The translations under genes were made by a program, and so were the position numbers. From Brachynemurus nebulosus (Eukaryota; Arthropoda; Insecta; Neuroptera; Myrmeleontidae), in contig JAPWDM010000020.1 in the NCBI GenBank assembly GCA_035578155.1, positions 6,978,055 to 7,042,054 on the forward strand: 64,000 nucleotides of DNA. The letters run 5' to 3'. A model generated the notes under the pieces. It was not told where the DNA came from. It made no database searches and worked only from the letters and a program-made list of their open reading frames with translations. Each line of letters begins with the position of its first letter. The first letter of the stretch is position 1. Of the stretch, positions 43,785 through 57,839 are shown one piece after another.

Positions 43785-46700
43785 TTAGTTGTTCGCTAGC
43801 TTTCGTAATATTGGTAGCACTTGTTTTTTTAGTATGTCCATGGTAAAATTTCTCCGTTGCTGGAAAGATGGAATATGACGGTTATAACAAATATAATTGG
43901 TTCCAGTAGCTCATAATCACTATGACCTTGCTACTCAGTGGCCTGTAATCACTGTGATCTTACTATTCAGTAGTCCACTCCACAATTATTACAATCTTAT
44001 TAGTGGATAATAACTTATTAGTATTACCCAGTGGTCCATAATTAATATGATCTTCAGGGTCTATTTTCTAAATAGACTAAGTATGCTATAGCCTAGAACG
44101 GCAAATCTTGGTAATTTTTTTTTTTTTTTTTTTTTTGAATTCGTTAATAGACAAATTTATTTAAAATATTGCACGTCTGCTTAAAAACATATCTAGATTC
44201 TAAAATTTATAGTACAGAGATGGCGAATCTTTTTGAGACGTAGGTCAAATTTTGTTCATATTTTTTTAAATACTAGCTCGTGGGTCACTAATTTGATATT
44301 TTGTAAACACTTTTGCTTTATTTTAAATACTACAAACGCATTTGTCGTCATTTGCGTAACTTTGACCTGCAATGATCAAACTGAAGGTTATATAGACAGC
44401 ATTCAGATATTGCTTTTGTGTCAATGAAGTGCTTGAACAAATACAGATAGAATATAAATTATCCACACAAATTAAAAAATCTAAATAAATCTAAATAAAC
44501 TCGCGTAAATAAACAAATGGTTGCCTAGCAATCGTAGGTCAGTTAAAAAGCTTGTGTGGGTCAGTGTCTGACTCACAGGTTATAGGTTCGCCATCAGTGA
44601 TATAGTAAATTACGATCGTTGTTAAAAGTTTTTCAGTTATATGTTTGCGTTCAGTGTCAGCAGTTTTGGTTTATTATGGGAGTGTATCTTCAAAAATTAT
44701 CACTTTTAACCCTAGAGCTGGCATTGTCGATTTTTTCAAAGTATTTCCGTCCGCTGGCTGTTTTTGACGATTAATCGACAAAGTCATTAATGATTTTGTT
44801 TTACTGTGCTAAAAGTTGTTATTAAAAATTGATAAATTATCAAACATTTAAGCACAATTTGCGACTACTGTACCTACTGTATTCGACTTCTTTTCTTATC
44901 GAGCTGGGGGTGGGGGTGGAGGGGGGCGGTACGAAGCTAAATTCGACCCTGATGATCTTACTACCAAAGTTCCGTCTAACTATATTTATTTTAAGCCTTT
45001 TTTGTGTCTGTAGTATCCTGGTGGACAATTTTAACCTCACTTTTACTACCTCCATAATTCAATAGTATTTGGGAAGAAATTTCTCCAGAATCCTGGACAA
45101 TCTAGTATAATATAGCCTAGTCAGCTTCGAAGTGTTTAGTTTCCTAACAGTAAACATTTTCAGGATCGGTTGCGTAGTTAATTTTGGACCTTATTGGCAT
45201 CCACAAGTCCCTGGCGGACTTCATGCAATAGCCAACGTCAATTTGGAATAGTTTGATTTTGTAACAGTGAATAAATTCAACAAAATTGATTGAGTAGTTA
45301 ACTTTAGATCTTTTTTAGGTCTCTAGGATCTACGAGTCCTCACAATCTCATATAACATACTTATGTCAATCTGGAATCGTTTAAGGTGAAAAAAATTTCA
45401 AAACTGATTGAGTAGTTCACTTTAGGCGCTTTTTGGGTCCCTATAGGGTTCAGAATTTTTACAAACACAAACAAATTTAGTAAATAAATTAGTGCTTACC
45501 AATTTTGGGGGTGCCTAGAGATATTTTGCCTAGGGCGCTAAATAACCTTGCGTCGGCCTTGATATTAAAGGTTTAACCCATTCAGTAAGGAGCTCAACTC
45601 AATCTAATCGTTTAGAATTGTGTAGTTTGGATCTTTCTTTAACTTAATGGTTTCAAGAGCTTCTTAAATGTTGAATTTGGGGCCTTCTAGACAAATGTGA
45701 AGTATTTTTGGTTGTTGATTTATTTTGACTGAATGACCTGTTTCTAATAGACGCATACCAAAGTTGGAAATATGTTTCTAACAAGGAGATGCACCTTGAA
45801 TGAAATACGCAATTTTGATGAAACTTTGCTGGTGTATAGAAAACACAAACATACGGAACTCGTATTATTTTTATCGGCCATTTTCCACTTTTACGAGGTG
45901 AAACCAGTTTGTGAAGTTGGCGGTTCAAATTTGTATTCATTAATATATCTCGAAAATAATGATGGAGAAAAACTTTAAACTGACGAGCTAGTTCGGTTAT
46001 TTTCAGATTTGCTTGTAAATGTAACAGAAACTATACCCTAAACGTAGAATGGCAAAATTTTTTATTTTTCTAGTACAGACTTACCGGTTCTGATGATGGA
46101 TCATCCGATATACTATCAAGTTCAGTAGGTTGCTCGTATTTTGCATTTTCTATTCTCTCATATCTTTCTTTAGTTTGTTGATCTAATTTGTAGTCGAAAG
46201 ACTCTATGGCATCAGGTCTTAATACATTCTACCATCAAAGATAAAGGAAGAATTTTTAACACTATTAAATATCCCATTCGATATAAATTATTTAAAAAAT
46301 ATAGTGCAACTTACCTCACGGTCTTCGAAGGTGGTAACCTAACATAAAAAATAAAAATCAGTGAACAAAATTTACATTTTTTTATTGCGTGCTGTAAATT
46401 ACAATAATACAATCGTCCATTTTAATATTATAAAATACCATTCCAGTCACATGGCAAAAGTTTAATAAAATATTTCTTCATCGTTCGTTTAAAGAGATTA
46501 TTGTTCTAATTAGGCTGACAAGTAGAGAGATAGGACAATTCTGGAGCACCGCGCGCTTCAAAAGTATGGACACACCCTGACGCAAGGTACCTGATAAATT
46601 TTTAAACGCACTGTATGTTGATTGACCTTTGACCCGGCACGTACAACATACATGTATTAAAAATTTGTTGTTGACATTTGACCCCACACGCACTCGTACG

Positions 46701-49700
46701 CTTAGCTTTGAAATTGCAAACATACAAAGAAACAGATGAGTCATCACATCAACAACCATACAAGTAGTTAACACATTATGTGTCATCACAATTTGGATTT
46801 TTAGTGTTAACCCATTATCCACGAACACTAACGTAATTTTTGAATCCAAACCTACCGCATGCGCAGACTGAATTTTAGGCCACAAATTGATTTTTTGAGA
46901 GATGGGTCACACTACGGCGTCAAAAACGTGGGGTTACCCTGACCCAAGGGGTGGCCCCATACTTTTGACAACGTACTGTACTTAAAGTTTTGGTACACTG
47001 CCGTGTCAAAAGTCTGGACCCCGTGATTAAGAGGTGTCAAATCACTTCTTTAAGCGTACTGTACTTATTTTGTGTACGTGCAAACCTTGGCCTTTGATCT
47101 CAACACACGCTTGCCTTAACTGCGTCATGTTAAACGAACAAAAAAAACGATTTGACTCGGTCGCTAACGATAAATTTTGTCGGGGCACTATACCAAGCGC
47201 AAACATTGGTCAAGCCCCTGTACCACTCGCTAGATTTTAAAACTAACTTCGGACTCTGGGGTCCAGATTTCAGACCGCTACTGTACTACCGAAAATCGGG
47301 TGTCGACTGTATTGCAAGATATTATTTGTATGTAATTAAGAGCACGTTTTCAGCAAAGTCAGCGAATTATAGAATTAATTTGTGTTTTATTTTAAGTTCA
47401 AAAATTGTTTAGTAAAAAACTTGTGATTTGTATACGGTTTACGGTGCCACATCTGCGAGAAACCATTCAAACCTGGGGCTATTGTTGTTCGTGACCATAA
47501 CCCCTTCACCGGCAAGTACAGGGGACCTGCGCACAAGGGATGCAACTTGAATATTAAGGATTTCCATATGATTCCTGTTGCATTCCATAATTTGAGTGGT
47601 TATGACGCACATTTCGTGATCAAGGATATAACAACAGCATTCGAGGGACGTGTCGACTTACTACCTATCAACAAAGAACGATACATAACATTTACAAAAC
47701 ATGTTGCAGGCTATCTCACAGTACTTACCGACGGGCAATTTTAAATGGATTGAAAATACCGAGATTGATGTGAAAATTCACAGAGTGCTACAATTCGATC
47801 AATCACCTTGGCTCAAATCCTACGTCGATTTAAACACGGCCTTAAGACAAATGGCGGGAAACGAATTCGAGAAGAACCTCTACAAAGTACTAAACAACGC
47901 GGTTTTCGGGAAAATGATGGAAAATGTGCGGAAACACTCGATAGTGAAATTGTTAACGAAATATTATGGACGATATGCTGCGGAAGTTATGATAGCAAAA
48001 CCGAATTTCCACAGCCGCACCATATTTGACGAGAATCTCATCACAATCGAACTACGCAAAACTGAAGTGACTATGAACAAACCTATATACGTCGGGCAAG
48101 CAATTCTGGATATATCGAAAACATGTGTCTACAACTTCCATTATAATTACATACAGCCAGCGTTCGGGAACAACAGCAAATTACTGTACACAGATACCGT
48201 TTCATTGATATACGAGATAAAGTGCTCAGATGTGTACGAAATAATGAAACGTGATATTAAATACTTTGATACGTCGGATTACAGCGGAAATTATCAGTAC
48301 AACATGCCTAGACTAAATAAGAAAATACCCGGGTTAATGAAGAACGAGCTAAACGGACGAATTTTTGCACAATCTGTGGGCTTAAGATCGAAAATGTATA
48401 GTTGTCAAGTGGACGACGAGGATCATACGAAAAAAGCGAAAGGTGTAAAGAGCTCTGTGGTTAAGAAACCGATAATTTTCAACGATTACGTGGACTGTCT
48501 AAAATACAATACAATTATAAACCGTCAACAAAACTTAATACAATCGAGGAAACATAACGTGTATAGTGTGACACAGAACAAGGTGGCGCTCAGCCCGTAC
48601 GATACGAAACGACATATTGTGGAAGGGGAAACGGATACTTTAGCATAGGGACATTACTCGTTAAAATACTGAGCATCAACAACGTTAAATTAGTACGCAA
48701 GTGAAAATGGCATCGTCATCATCATCGTCGGCTTACTGGAAACGTCTACAAATATTTTAAAGTGAACTGGATAAACTACGTAAACGGATTGATACCTACG
48801 AAAAAACAATTTACACTATTTTAAAAATACAAAATTTGAAATTTTCTGAACCGGAATCAATGGACTAGGGTAAAATGGATATTGCTCTTAGTGAATTTTT
48901 CGAACGTGAACCAATGCTGCTAAACGAACTGACTTTGGAAACATTTCTTCAAATCGACCATGACAACAAGTGTAGGTCAGTCACAAGTCAATTGTGTTGA
49001 TTGTTGTTGGCATTTTTGAAAGCCGCGAAAACGGTCAAATCTGATGTTTTTTTTTTTTTGCTCGTAACTTACCTACTTTTTGCAATGTTAGGGGCGCCAA
49101 AAAGGGCCAAAAGTCGCAAAAATGGAAAGTGTTGCTGTTTTGTTTTTTGTTCGTTGGTAGCGTTTTGCAGGCAAAAATTTAAAAAATATCGGTGCGCCAA
49201 AATTTTTAATTTTTTAATATGAACTAAGGTTTTTAATATGAACTAAGGTTTTTTCAAATATATGTTTTAGAAATCGAGAAATCGTTGGCATCGTTTTGAT
49301 CTACAGAATTCACATGTGACTTTCAACTTCCCTACAAGGTAGAAGGTAAAAAAAGGGGGAAAATTGAATATAACGTAAAAGCCCCTATACCGGAACACTA
49401 TTTTTAGGAGTGTAATTAAACTGGCTTATTAAAATTGACAAATAAAATAAACACCCATTTTTTTTCTTAATAAGCATGAAAGAAAGTTTTTTTTAATCCA
49501 ATGAAAAAATACAACCCCCAAATTTTTATTTATTAATGTTTTTCTTTTACAAAATGTCAACATCTATATCCAAACAAAGAAATATTAATGACACTACGAG
49601 TTGGGAACCGATATACAAACAGACGTGTAATAAAAGTAATATGACACATAGAGTGACATCTAGACGTCAATGTAGGAGACGTAAATAAAGAATCAAAACA

Positions 49701-50133
49701 CTGTATTTAACAAAAATTGTTTAATGTATATATGTATTTCTTTAATTAAGTAAGGAAACATTAACTGCGAGGTGAATTTAAATTGAAAAATAATCATTCT
49801 ATTAATAATAATTTTTGTTATTAGAGGTTTCTTTCAGAAATAACTTCATTAATATATAAATGTCAAAACTGTTCGGACATATGATCGCGTTCCGGTATAG
49901 GGGCTTTTACCCTACCTACACTTAATTAATTATATGTACTTTAATGTACAAAAGTTTTTCTTTCAAATAGTTTTATAAAAAAAATTTAAAAAAAAGTGTT
50001 TTTCTAGCATATCACTTGTAAAAGACTCCTTAATATTTGCAAGATAAATGAGTGGTATTAATAAAATTTCTACAAATTAATTTTGACTCACCCGGTAACA
50101 ACCTAAAAGTAATAATAACGCATAAATCTTCAT
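43785..50133 (-). CDS. Small secreted protein gene with a 24-nt microexon and cationic C-terminal exon
   Basis: The inferred minus-strand exons are 50133-50092, 46338-46315, 46228-46085 and 43859-43785. All junctions are phase 0 with GT-AG sites, giving 94 codons. Exon 1 is a signal-peptide start (MKIYALLLLLGCYR). Exon 2 is an 8-codon microexon (VTTFEDRE). Exon 3 (48 codons) is charged and ends acidic (TELDSISDDPSSEP). Exon 4 opens with QRR, a possible basic processing site, then a short amphipathic lysine/arginine-rich stretch with a central proline. The order signal, acidic pro-region and cationic tail resembles precursors of antimicrobial or venom/salivary peptides. This is inference; no family was recognised. 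A TATA-like TTATATA (50174-50180, either strand) lies about 40 bp upstream of the ATG. Intron 1 (3.75 kb) holds a polymerase pseudogene. Extra microexons could have been missed. Confidence 0.68.
43905..44065. repeat. Short minisatellite in intron 3
   Basis: Four diverged units like CAGTGGYCYRTAATCACTRTG, spaced about 40-50 bp. Confidence 0.5.
44130..44214. other. Flank with poly-T run
   Basis: A T-run at about 44118-44136, with nothing else recognised. Confidence 0.3.
44215..44599. mobile_element. 385-bp hAT-type MITE
   Basis: The ends CAGAGATGGCGAATC and, inward from the right, CACTGATGGCGAACC are flanked by TTATAGTA and ATATAGTA (7/8). The 64-codon frame inside is not coding-like. Confidence 0.85.
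45150..45480. repeat. ~117-bp degenerate tandem repeats
   Basis: Three units containing GATTGAGTAGTTAACTTTAG-like cores at about 45168, 45285 and 45403. They lie within intron 3 of the secreted-protein gene. Confidence 0.5.
45782..45985. mobile_element. Truncated copy of the CAAGGAGATGC fold-back family
   Basis: It begins CAAGGAGATGCACC and matches the left arm of the element at 53759-54691 for about 200 bp; the other arm is missing. Confidence 0.65.
46535..47340. repeat. End of a second element related to the 12.2-kb element
   Basis: Starts near CTGGAGCACCGC. It shares with both arms the blocks TTGACCTTTGACCCGGCACG, TTTGTTGTTGACATTTGACC, the AAACCTACCGCATGCGCAGA region and iteron-like TTTTGACAACGTACTGTACT motifs. 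It lies inside intron 1 of the secreted-protein gene. No opposite end was found, so this copy is truncated. Confidence 0.75.
47440..48648 (+). pseudogene. Type-B DNA polymerase (DNA_pol_B_2-like), internally deleted
   Basis: The 5' part has a zinc/HNH-like signature (CHIC, VRDHNPFTGKYRG, HKGCN) followed by HNLSGYDAHF and LLPINKERYITFTKHV. The 3' part, in another frame after about 47710, resumes with KIHRVLQFDQSPWL, NLYKVLNNAVFGK and a palm motif. The exonuclease/linker and fingers region expected between these parts (several hundred residues) is missing. The palm motif reads YTDTVS: the codon at 48199-48201 is GTT (Val) where the catalytic aspartate is expected. Deletion, frameshift and catalytic loss make it non-functional. 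In Polintons and related elements this enzyme replicates the element. Confidence 0.85.
48707..48868 (+). pseudogene. Small element gene downstream of polymerase, one nonsense codon
   Basis: Begins MASSSSSSAYWKRLQIF, then an in-frame TAA at codon 18. The same frame continues with a heptad-like charged stretch (SELDKLRKRIDTYEKTIYTI) to TAG at 48866-48868. It looks like a 53-codon coiled-coil-type protein broken by one substitution. No family was recognised. Confidence 0.4.
48875..49000 (+). CDS. 41-codon frame after the polymerase remnant, unidentified
   Basis: An acidic frame starting MDIALSEFFEREPMLLNELT, 6 bp after the previous frame's stop. The close spacing suggests the start of a further element gene, possibly truncated by the deletion that ended this copy. 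It could be chance. Confidence 0.3.
   Translation: MDIALSEFFEREPMLLNELTLETFLQIDHDNKCRSVTSQLC
49001..49374. other. Intronic sequence, no gene seen
   Basis: Contains T-runs and a short direct repeat (TTTTTAATATGAACTAAGGT) at about 49216-49252. Confidence 0.4.
49375..49910. mobile_element. 536-bp element with 20-bp inverted ends
   Basis: GTAAAAGCCCCTATACCGGA at 49375 is matched exactly by its complement ending at 49910. The TSD was not resolved. It lies in intron 1 of the secreted-protein gene. Confidence 0.75.
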
Positions 50134-50200
50134 TATGGAATTTGATTTTAATGTATTCTAGATTTTAATCCTGTTATATACATACGACACTAATAACTGA
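50134..50200 (-). promoter_or_regulatory. Putative promoter of the secreted-protein gene
   Basis: On the minus strand, GTATGTATATAACAGG lies about 40 nt before the ATG. If it is used, the 5' UTR would be only about 10-20 nt. Confidence 0.4.
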
Positions 50201-50559
50201 TAAATCTGAATCAGCACACAAATTATTATTAGTAAAAATAAATATCGATAAGAAGATTAGTAACGCTAATATTTACAATAATTGAGGTTTTAAATTTTTA
50301 TTAATGGCGATCAATTGATAGGATTGATTGTAATTAAGTGATACCGATTTACTATACTTGACATTACTTTCCGTCAGAATCTGTAGCGGATTTCATATTT
50401 GGTTTAAAGATCTAACTATTTTGTTGCTATGTTCGAGTGTCATCATCTCAAACGTACTGTTAAATGCTCGCTAAAAGTTGTCAAAAGTTTCATCCCTTTT
50501 TCGACATCTATAGCCTGTCTACGTAATGGCGTCTATTACATACCACTATAGTCCAATTT

Positions 50560-51030
50560 CCAAAAAAAGCGGACAAAGATCATAAATTAGTTTGAGTAAA
50601 ACAAAAATTGGTATATAGGGGTTTTCAAGGTCACTGATTATGAATTTGATATTATTATTTTGAAAATTCAAAATAGCAGGTCCAAAATGGCGGGCAAAAC
50701 TAAGAAATTAGTTTTATTGAAATAAAAAATGGTATATAAAGGTTTTTAAGGTCACTGATTATGAATTTGATATTATTTTTTTGAAAATTCAAAATGGCGG
50801 GTCCAAAATGGCGCGCCAAAATAAAAAAATTATAGTTTTATTGAAACAAAAAATTGTATATAAAGGTTTTTAAGGTCGTTGATTATGAATTTGATATTAT
50901 TATTTTAAAAATTCAAAATGAGGGGTCCAAAATGGCGGAAAAAAATAAAAAAATTATTTTGTTTTTTAAACAAAAATGGCATGTAAAGGTTTTCAAGGTG
51001 GCTGATTATAAATATGAAGTGAGACAAGAA
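50560..51030. repeat. 122-bp tandem repeat, about four copies
   Basis: Units share AAGGTCACTGATTATGAATT and AATGGCGGGTCCAAAATGGC. Unit anchors at 50631, 50752, 50876 and 50998 are 121-124 bp apart. It is not CRISPR-like (no spacer pattern, long divergent units). Confidence 0.85.
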
Positions 51031-51162
51031 AAAACTGAAATTGGTGTAAAAAAACAAAGGGACACATTGGGGCAAGAGTTTTGTTTTCTAAAATAATCTA
51101 CATACCTACTTCATACTTTGTTACAAAAAAAGCAAACCATCTAACTCTATCAAACTTGCAAC

Positions 51163-53660
<2,498 letters not shown>

Positions 53661-53758
53661 TTTCTTATAAATAAACACATTAATATGCAGTATTTCTTTG
53701 TACACCCTATAGAGATATTAAATTACCCTCTACCACATAGATCCATAATGATTACTCA

Positions 53759-54691
53759 CAAGGAGATGCATCCAGAGTGAAATTCGGGATTTCGATGAAA
53801 CTTCGCTGGTGTGTAGTATAGGTAAAAATAAGGGACCCGTATTTTTTTTATCGGCCATCGTCCACGTTTAGGGGATGAAAACAGCCCCTAAAGTTGGGGG
53901 TTCAAATCGTATTTCTTAAGATATCTCGAAAACTATAAGAGATAGAGGAAAACTTTAAATTGATGAAATGTTACTCTTTGAAGGACCTATTCACCTGTAT
54001 AGGTTAAACTAGGGCTGGGTTCATAAGGGGGGCTGGAGGGATGAAAATGGGGGTAAATTTTCTTACACAGCCTGAATGGTTCAATGTATCAAATTTTTTA
54101 CCACTATAAATAGAAAGAGCACCAAAAATTAGGGAATATGTGTTTTTGCGTTTTTACGAAATATGTGTGGTATCCAAGCCACATAAGGAAGAATAACATA
54201 GAGTAGACTATATAGTATTATTATTGATTGCAAATACGTCCTATATTTTTTTATTTTTATGTTTATTTTCATCATGAAAATGTAAATTTTTACTTTCCGA
54301 TAATGATTCATGTATTTTTCAGTACTTACTTAATTGGTAATTTAGCCATGTGTATATTTGGTTACTCACATTGAACCATTCAGGCTGTGCAAGAAAATTT
54401 ACCCTCATTTTCACCCCTCCAGCCCCCCTTATGAACCCAGCCCTGGTTTAACCTATACAGGTGAATAGGTCTTTCAAAGGGTAACATTTCATCAATTTAA
54501 AGTTTTCTCTTATAGTTTTCGAGATATCTTAATAAATACGATTTGAACCCCCAACTTTAGGGGCTGGTTTCACCCCCTAAACGTGGACGATGGCCGATAA
54601 AAAAAAAATACGGGTCCCTTATTTTTACCTATACTACACACCAGCGAAGTTTCACCAAAATCCCGAATTTCACTCTGGGTGCATCTCCTTG
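53759..54691. mobile_element. 933-bp fold-back element with 3-bp TSD
   Basis: The ends CAAGGAGATGC and GCATCTCCTTG are flanked by TCA (53756-53758 and 54692-54694). The arms are about 340 bp. It shares the CAAG start, 3-bp TSD, long arms and an AAGGGACCCGTATTTTT-like block with the element at 42138-43784. Confidence 0.85.
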
Positions 54692-54694
54692 TCA

Positions 54695-55202
54695 GCTTCA
54701 TTTTCAACTTCCATTACTTTTGATTTCAGAAATACACTCGCAAACAAAAGTTATTAATGAACAACTAAAAGATGAGTACGAGATCGGTGCTTAATTAGTT
54801 GTGTTTGATCTTCCCTTATCTGGTAATGCAGACGGTATAACGGACTGTCGTTTTGCACCGAGGTGCAGTGGTGCTTCCCTACGGTATTACGGGGTAATAG
54901 GTTCAAAATTGCAAACTTCACTTTTCTCATTTTTGTCCGCTTGTTTTTGGAAATTGAACCACTGTGCGTACCTTAGATTTGATAGACGCTAAGACTACCT
55001 AGAATCATTGTATCTTCAAAAGCAAGACAAATTTAAAAGAAGAAAATCAGGTCTATTCCATCTAGAATTTTATTTATTACATGTGCATTGTGAGTACTTT
55101 CCATATATTTTATACAAGAATAATGCTAGCCGAAAGGGCTAAAAGTGATAAATGTTTCTAAAAAAAAAGCTGAGAATACCAACTGAAAAATTAAATTCAA
55201 AA
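54695..55202. other. Unassigned sequence
   Basis: A 63-codon frame at 54801-54992 lies in a locally GC-richer patch (CACCGAGGTGCAGTGGTGCT). No domain was recognised. Confidence 0.3.
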
Positions 55203-55243
55203 TAAAAAAAAAAAAAAAAAAAAAAAACAAAAAAAAAAAAAAC

Positions 55244-55531
55244 GCCGTGGGCCCCATCACGGAAATCGAATTTTTCCCTTCATCTTCGGTACTGAATGTC
55301 TACAAGCGAAATGTGATTGAAAGTCTACAATCGATTTGTGATTTTGTCATTTGCACGAGGGCATCTTTACCCAAGCTTATCCGCCAATTGCCTATGTGTT
55401 TTATTTTTAAATATTAAAAAAGGACCTTAAACTGTAAACTGGAAGGCCTTTATGAAGATATTTTTTCTTTCCAAAGAAATCCAAAATTTCTATTTTATAA
55501 ATAAAAATCCAAAATTCCTACTTTATAAATA
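55244..55531. repeat. CACGGCGTTTT repeat, reversed copy 4
   Basis: Inverted orientation, starting ACGCCGTG directly after an A-tract (55203-55243). It is interrupted at its far end by the element at 55532. Confidence 0.75.
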
Positions 55532-56457
55532 AGGTAACTGCGGGTAATAAGGCCTGTCGGGTAATAAGGCCTAAAATTCATAAATCGTTGAAATATTCAT
55601 ACAGACGTATAAATGTTGATGCATGCAAGCCTCAAACACCAACAAGTTGCAAAGCATGCGCCACTTGTCGCCATCCCGCGCCTTGTCTCCAGTAACGACC
55701 CATATATCATAAAATGAGATTTTGTCACTCGAATAATAAAATTTCAACGAAAATTATCTTATGTAATTATAATATTAATGCTGTTAATTATTTTTATGTT
55801 CATCTAATGTTGTTCTTCAGTTCTTTTTTTTGTTAATTCAGTTCATTAAATAATTTTATATCTGCCAAAATAAATTTTTTTTCTTGTTTACTTGGGTGTC
55901 GGCTGCAAATAAGGCCTATCAAAATTACATAAGCCTTATAATGCTCCTAATACCTGAAATTGTTTTACACCCTCAATATTGTCCGAAGTTTCAATGGAAA
56001 TGATCCCTGACAATTAAGGATGCAAAGCCAACTAACCAAAACTGTATTCATTACGTGTGGTATCAACATCTGAAGTAAATGTTCATTCTGGTCAAATATC
56101 AGTTAAGCGTGTTAAAAGAAGCTTTTAGCGCACGGTTTATTTCCTGGATTCTGATGACAATGATGAAGATTCTTACCAAATACTGTTTAGAATTTTGGTT
56201 TTTGTTGTTTTCTGTCATTTTTTGTTGATTTTTTATAATAGGCCATAATATCTTACCATAGTAAAATAGGGCCTAGGAACAGAGTTTTCAACAATGTTAA
56301 ATATTTTCTAGTCCAACACTTTAGTTCCCAATTTAAGTTTTTTTGTTGGTTGATTGACACTTGGAGTTGATATGTTAATAAAAAAGTTGATTATCTGTAG
56401 TATTTTCCATCTTATTTAAGATATCCTTTAGCTAGGCCTTATAACCCGCAGTTACCT
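55532..56457. mobile_element. 926-bp MITE with 24-bp TIR and TA duplication
   Basis: AGGTAACTGCGGGTAATAAG at the left pairs with the right end (inward AGGTAACTGCGGGTTATAAG). TA flanks both ends (55530-55531 and 56458-56459). No transposase was found. Confidence 0.85.
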
Positions 56458-57255
56458 TAAACATTAACTTTAATAACATGTTTAAAATACTTAATATGTA
56501 TCTATTGCATTTGTTATAAAAGTAAGTTCATTTATTTTAAATTTTTAAATTTACTATTCGCCTACTTGTTTATAGTATAAATATAAAACATTTTAAACAT
56601 ATATAACAAAACCATATTACCTTTCCCCCCACTTCTCCCATTTCTACATTGGAATTGAATGCTATTGTTAAATGTGTTTTAAATGCATTACTTTTATTCT
56701 AAATACAAGTAGGCGAATAGTAATTTTAAAAAATTTTAAAAAAAAGTGAATATAATTTTTTAACAAATGAAACACATACATATTAAGTAATTTAAAAATG
56801 TTATTAAAGTCACTGTTTATTTATAAATTAGGAATTTTGGATTTTTATTATTTATAAAATAGAAATTTTGGTTTTTTTTAGAAAGAAAAAATATCTTCAT
56901 AAAAGCCTTGCAGTTTACTATTTAAGTTCCTTTTTTAATATTTAAAAATAAAACACAAAGGCAATTGGCGGATAAGCATGGGTAGAAATGCCCTCGTACG
57001 AATTGTGTTGGCTTTTTTCCTGTTAACTGCTATCGGCACAAAACTGAAATTTACTGAAATTCAGTACTTAAAAACTTAAAACCTTTTTTTAAAGCCCCGA
57101 TCAACCGGACACTCATCATGAGTTTTGAAAACACCAAAATGACAAATCCCTTTTGGACTTTCAGTTACATTTCGGTTGTAGACACTCAATACCGAAGATG
57201 AAAGGAAAAATTCGACTTCCGTGATGGGGCTCTGCTGCTCACGGCGTTTTTAAAA
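56458..57255. repeat. Dispersed repeat tail and CACGGCGTTTT copy 5
   Basis: 56620-56820 matches 6300-6500 and 17250-17400. 56820-57255 is a forward copy of the CACGGCGTTTT repeat. Confidence 0.75.
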
Positions 57256-57297
57256 CAAATAAATTTTTTAAAAACTAACTTTAATTGTTACGAAACG

Positions 57298-57302
<5 letters not shown>

Positions 57303-57384
<82 letters not shown>
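57303..57384. repeat. (TA)n target of the LTR element
   Basis: About 82 bp of alternating TA directly abutting the LTR. Errantiviruses prefer TATAT-type targets. Confidence 0.95.
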
Positions 57385-57389
<5 letters not shown>

Positions 57390-57821
57390 AGAACGACAAC
57401 ACACACTGAGTCAGCATATACGTGACTTAAGTCAAACTCTCTTCACTTCCACAGATATCATATTTCAATTATTGCAATTTCAACATTTAGCATTTCTGTA
57501 ATTTTTGTAATCCTATGTTAAAGAAACTTCACGTACATTTGTATCAACATTTCCTGTCCATGTGAATCTAAATCAGCATTTCCTGTGAGAAATCATAAAG
57601 TTGTTTCTTTTGTATTCTAGAATGTAAAGGTATCTCCAACAAACTCAGCACTTTTACACTATATAAAGAATTGAGAAACTGAGGTTGTCGGATATACTTG
57701 TCAGGACTTAGTACGCGAATTGTAACAATCGAAACCATTATTGTAATATTTTAATTGTTGTAATAAAGTTTTGTAATAAATAAATTTTTTTTATTAACTT
57801 CGCGCACCCCGCAAAGTTAAT
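57385..57821 (+). repeat. 5' long terminal repeat of an errantivirus-like element
   Basis: Starts AGTTAAGAAC after TATATAT and ends GCAAAGTTAAT before the primer-binding site. It contains CTATATAAAG (57659-57668) as a TATA box and two AATAAA signals (57762, 57775). The 3' LTR lies beyond the window, so the limits are inferred from context. Confidence 0.75.
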
Positions 57822-57839
57822 TGGCGCAGTCGGTAGGAT
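57822..57839 (+). promoter_or_regulatory. Primer-binding site
   Basis: TGGCGCAGTCGGTAGGAT immediately follows the LTR. It resembles the tRNA-Ser-type sites of the Drosophila 17.6/297 group, from memory; not verified here. Confidence 0.65.

Noticed and set aside
46478..46885. 135-codon minus-strand frame
   Set aside because: Lies in the terminal repeat of the second element and is not conserved in the other arms.
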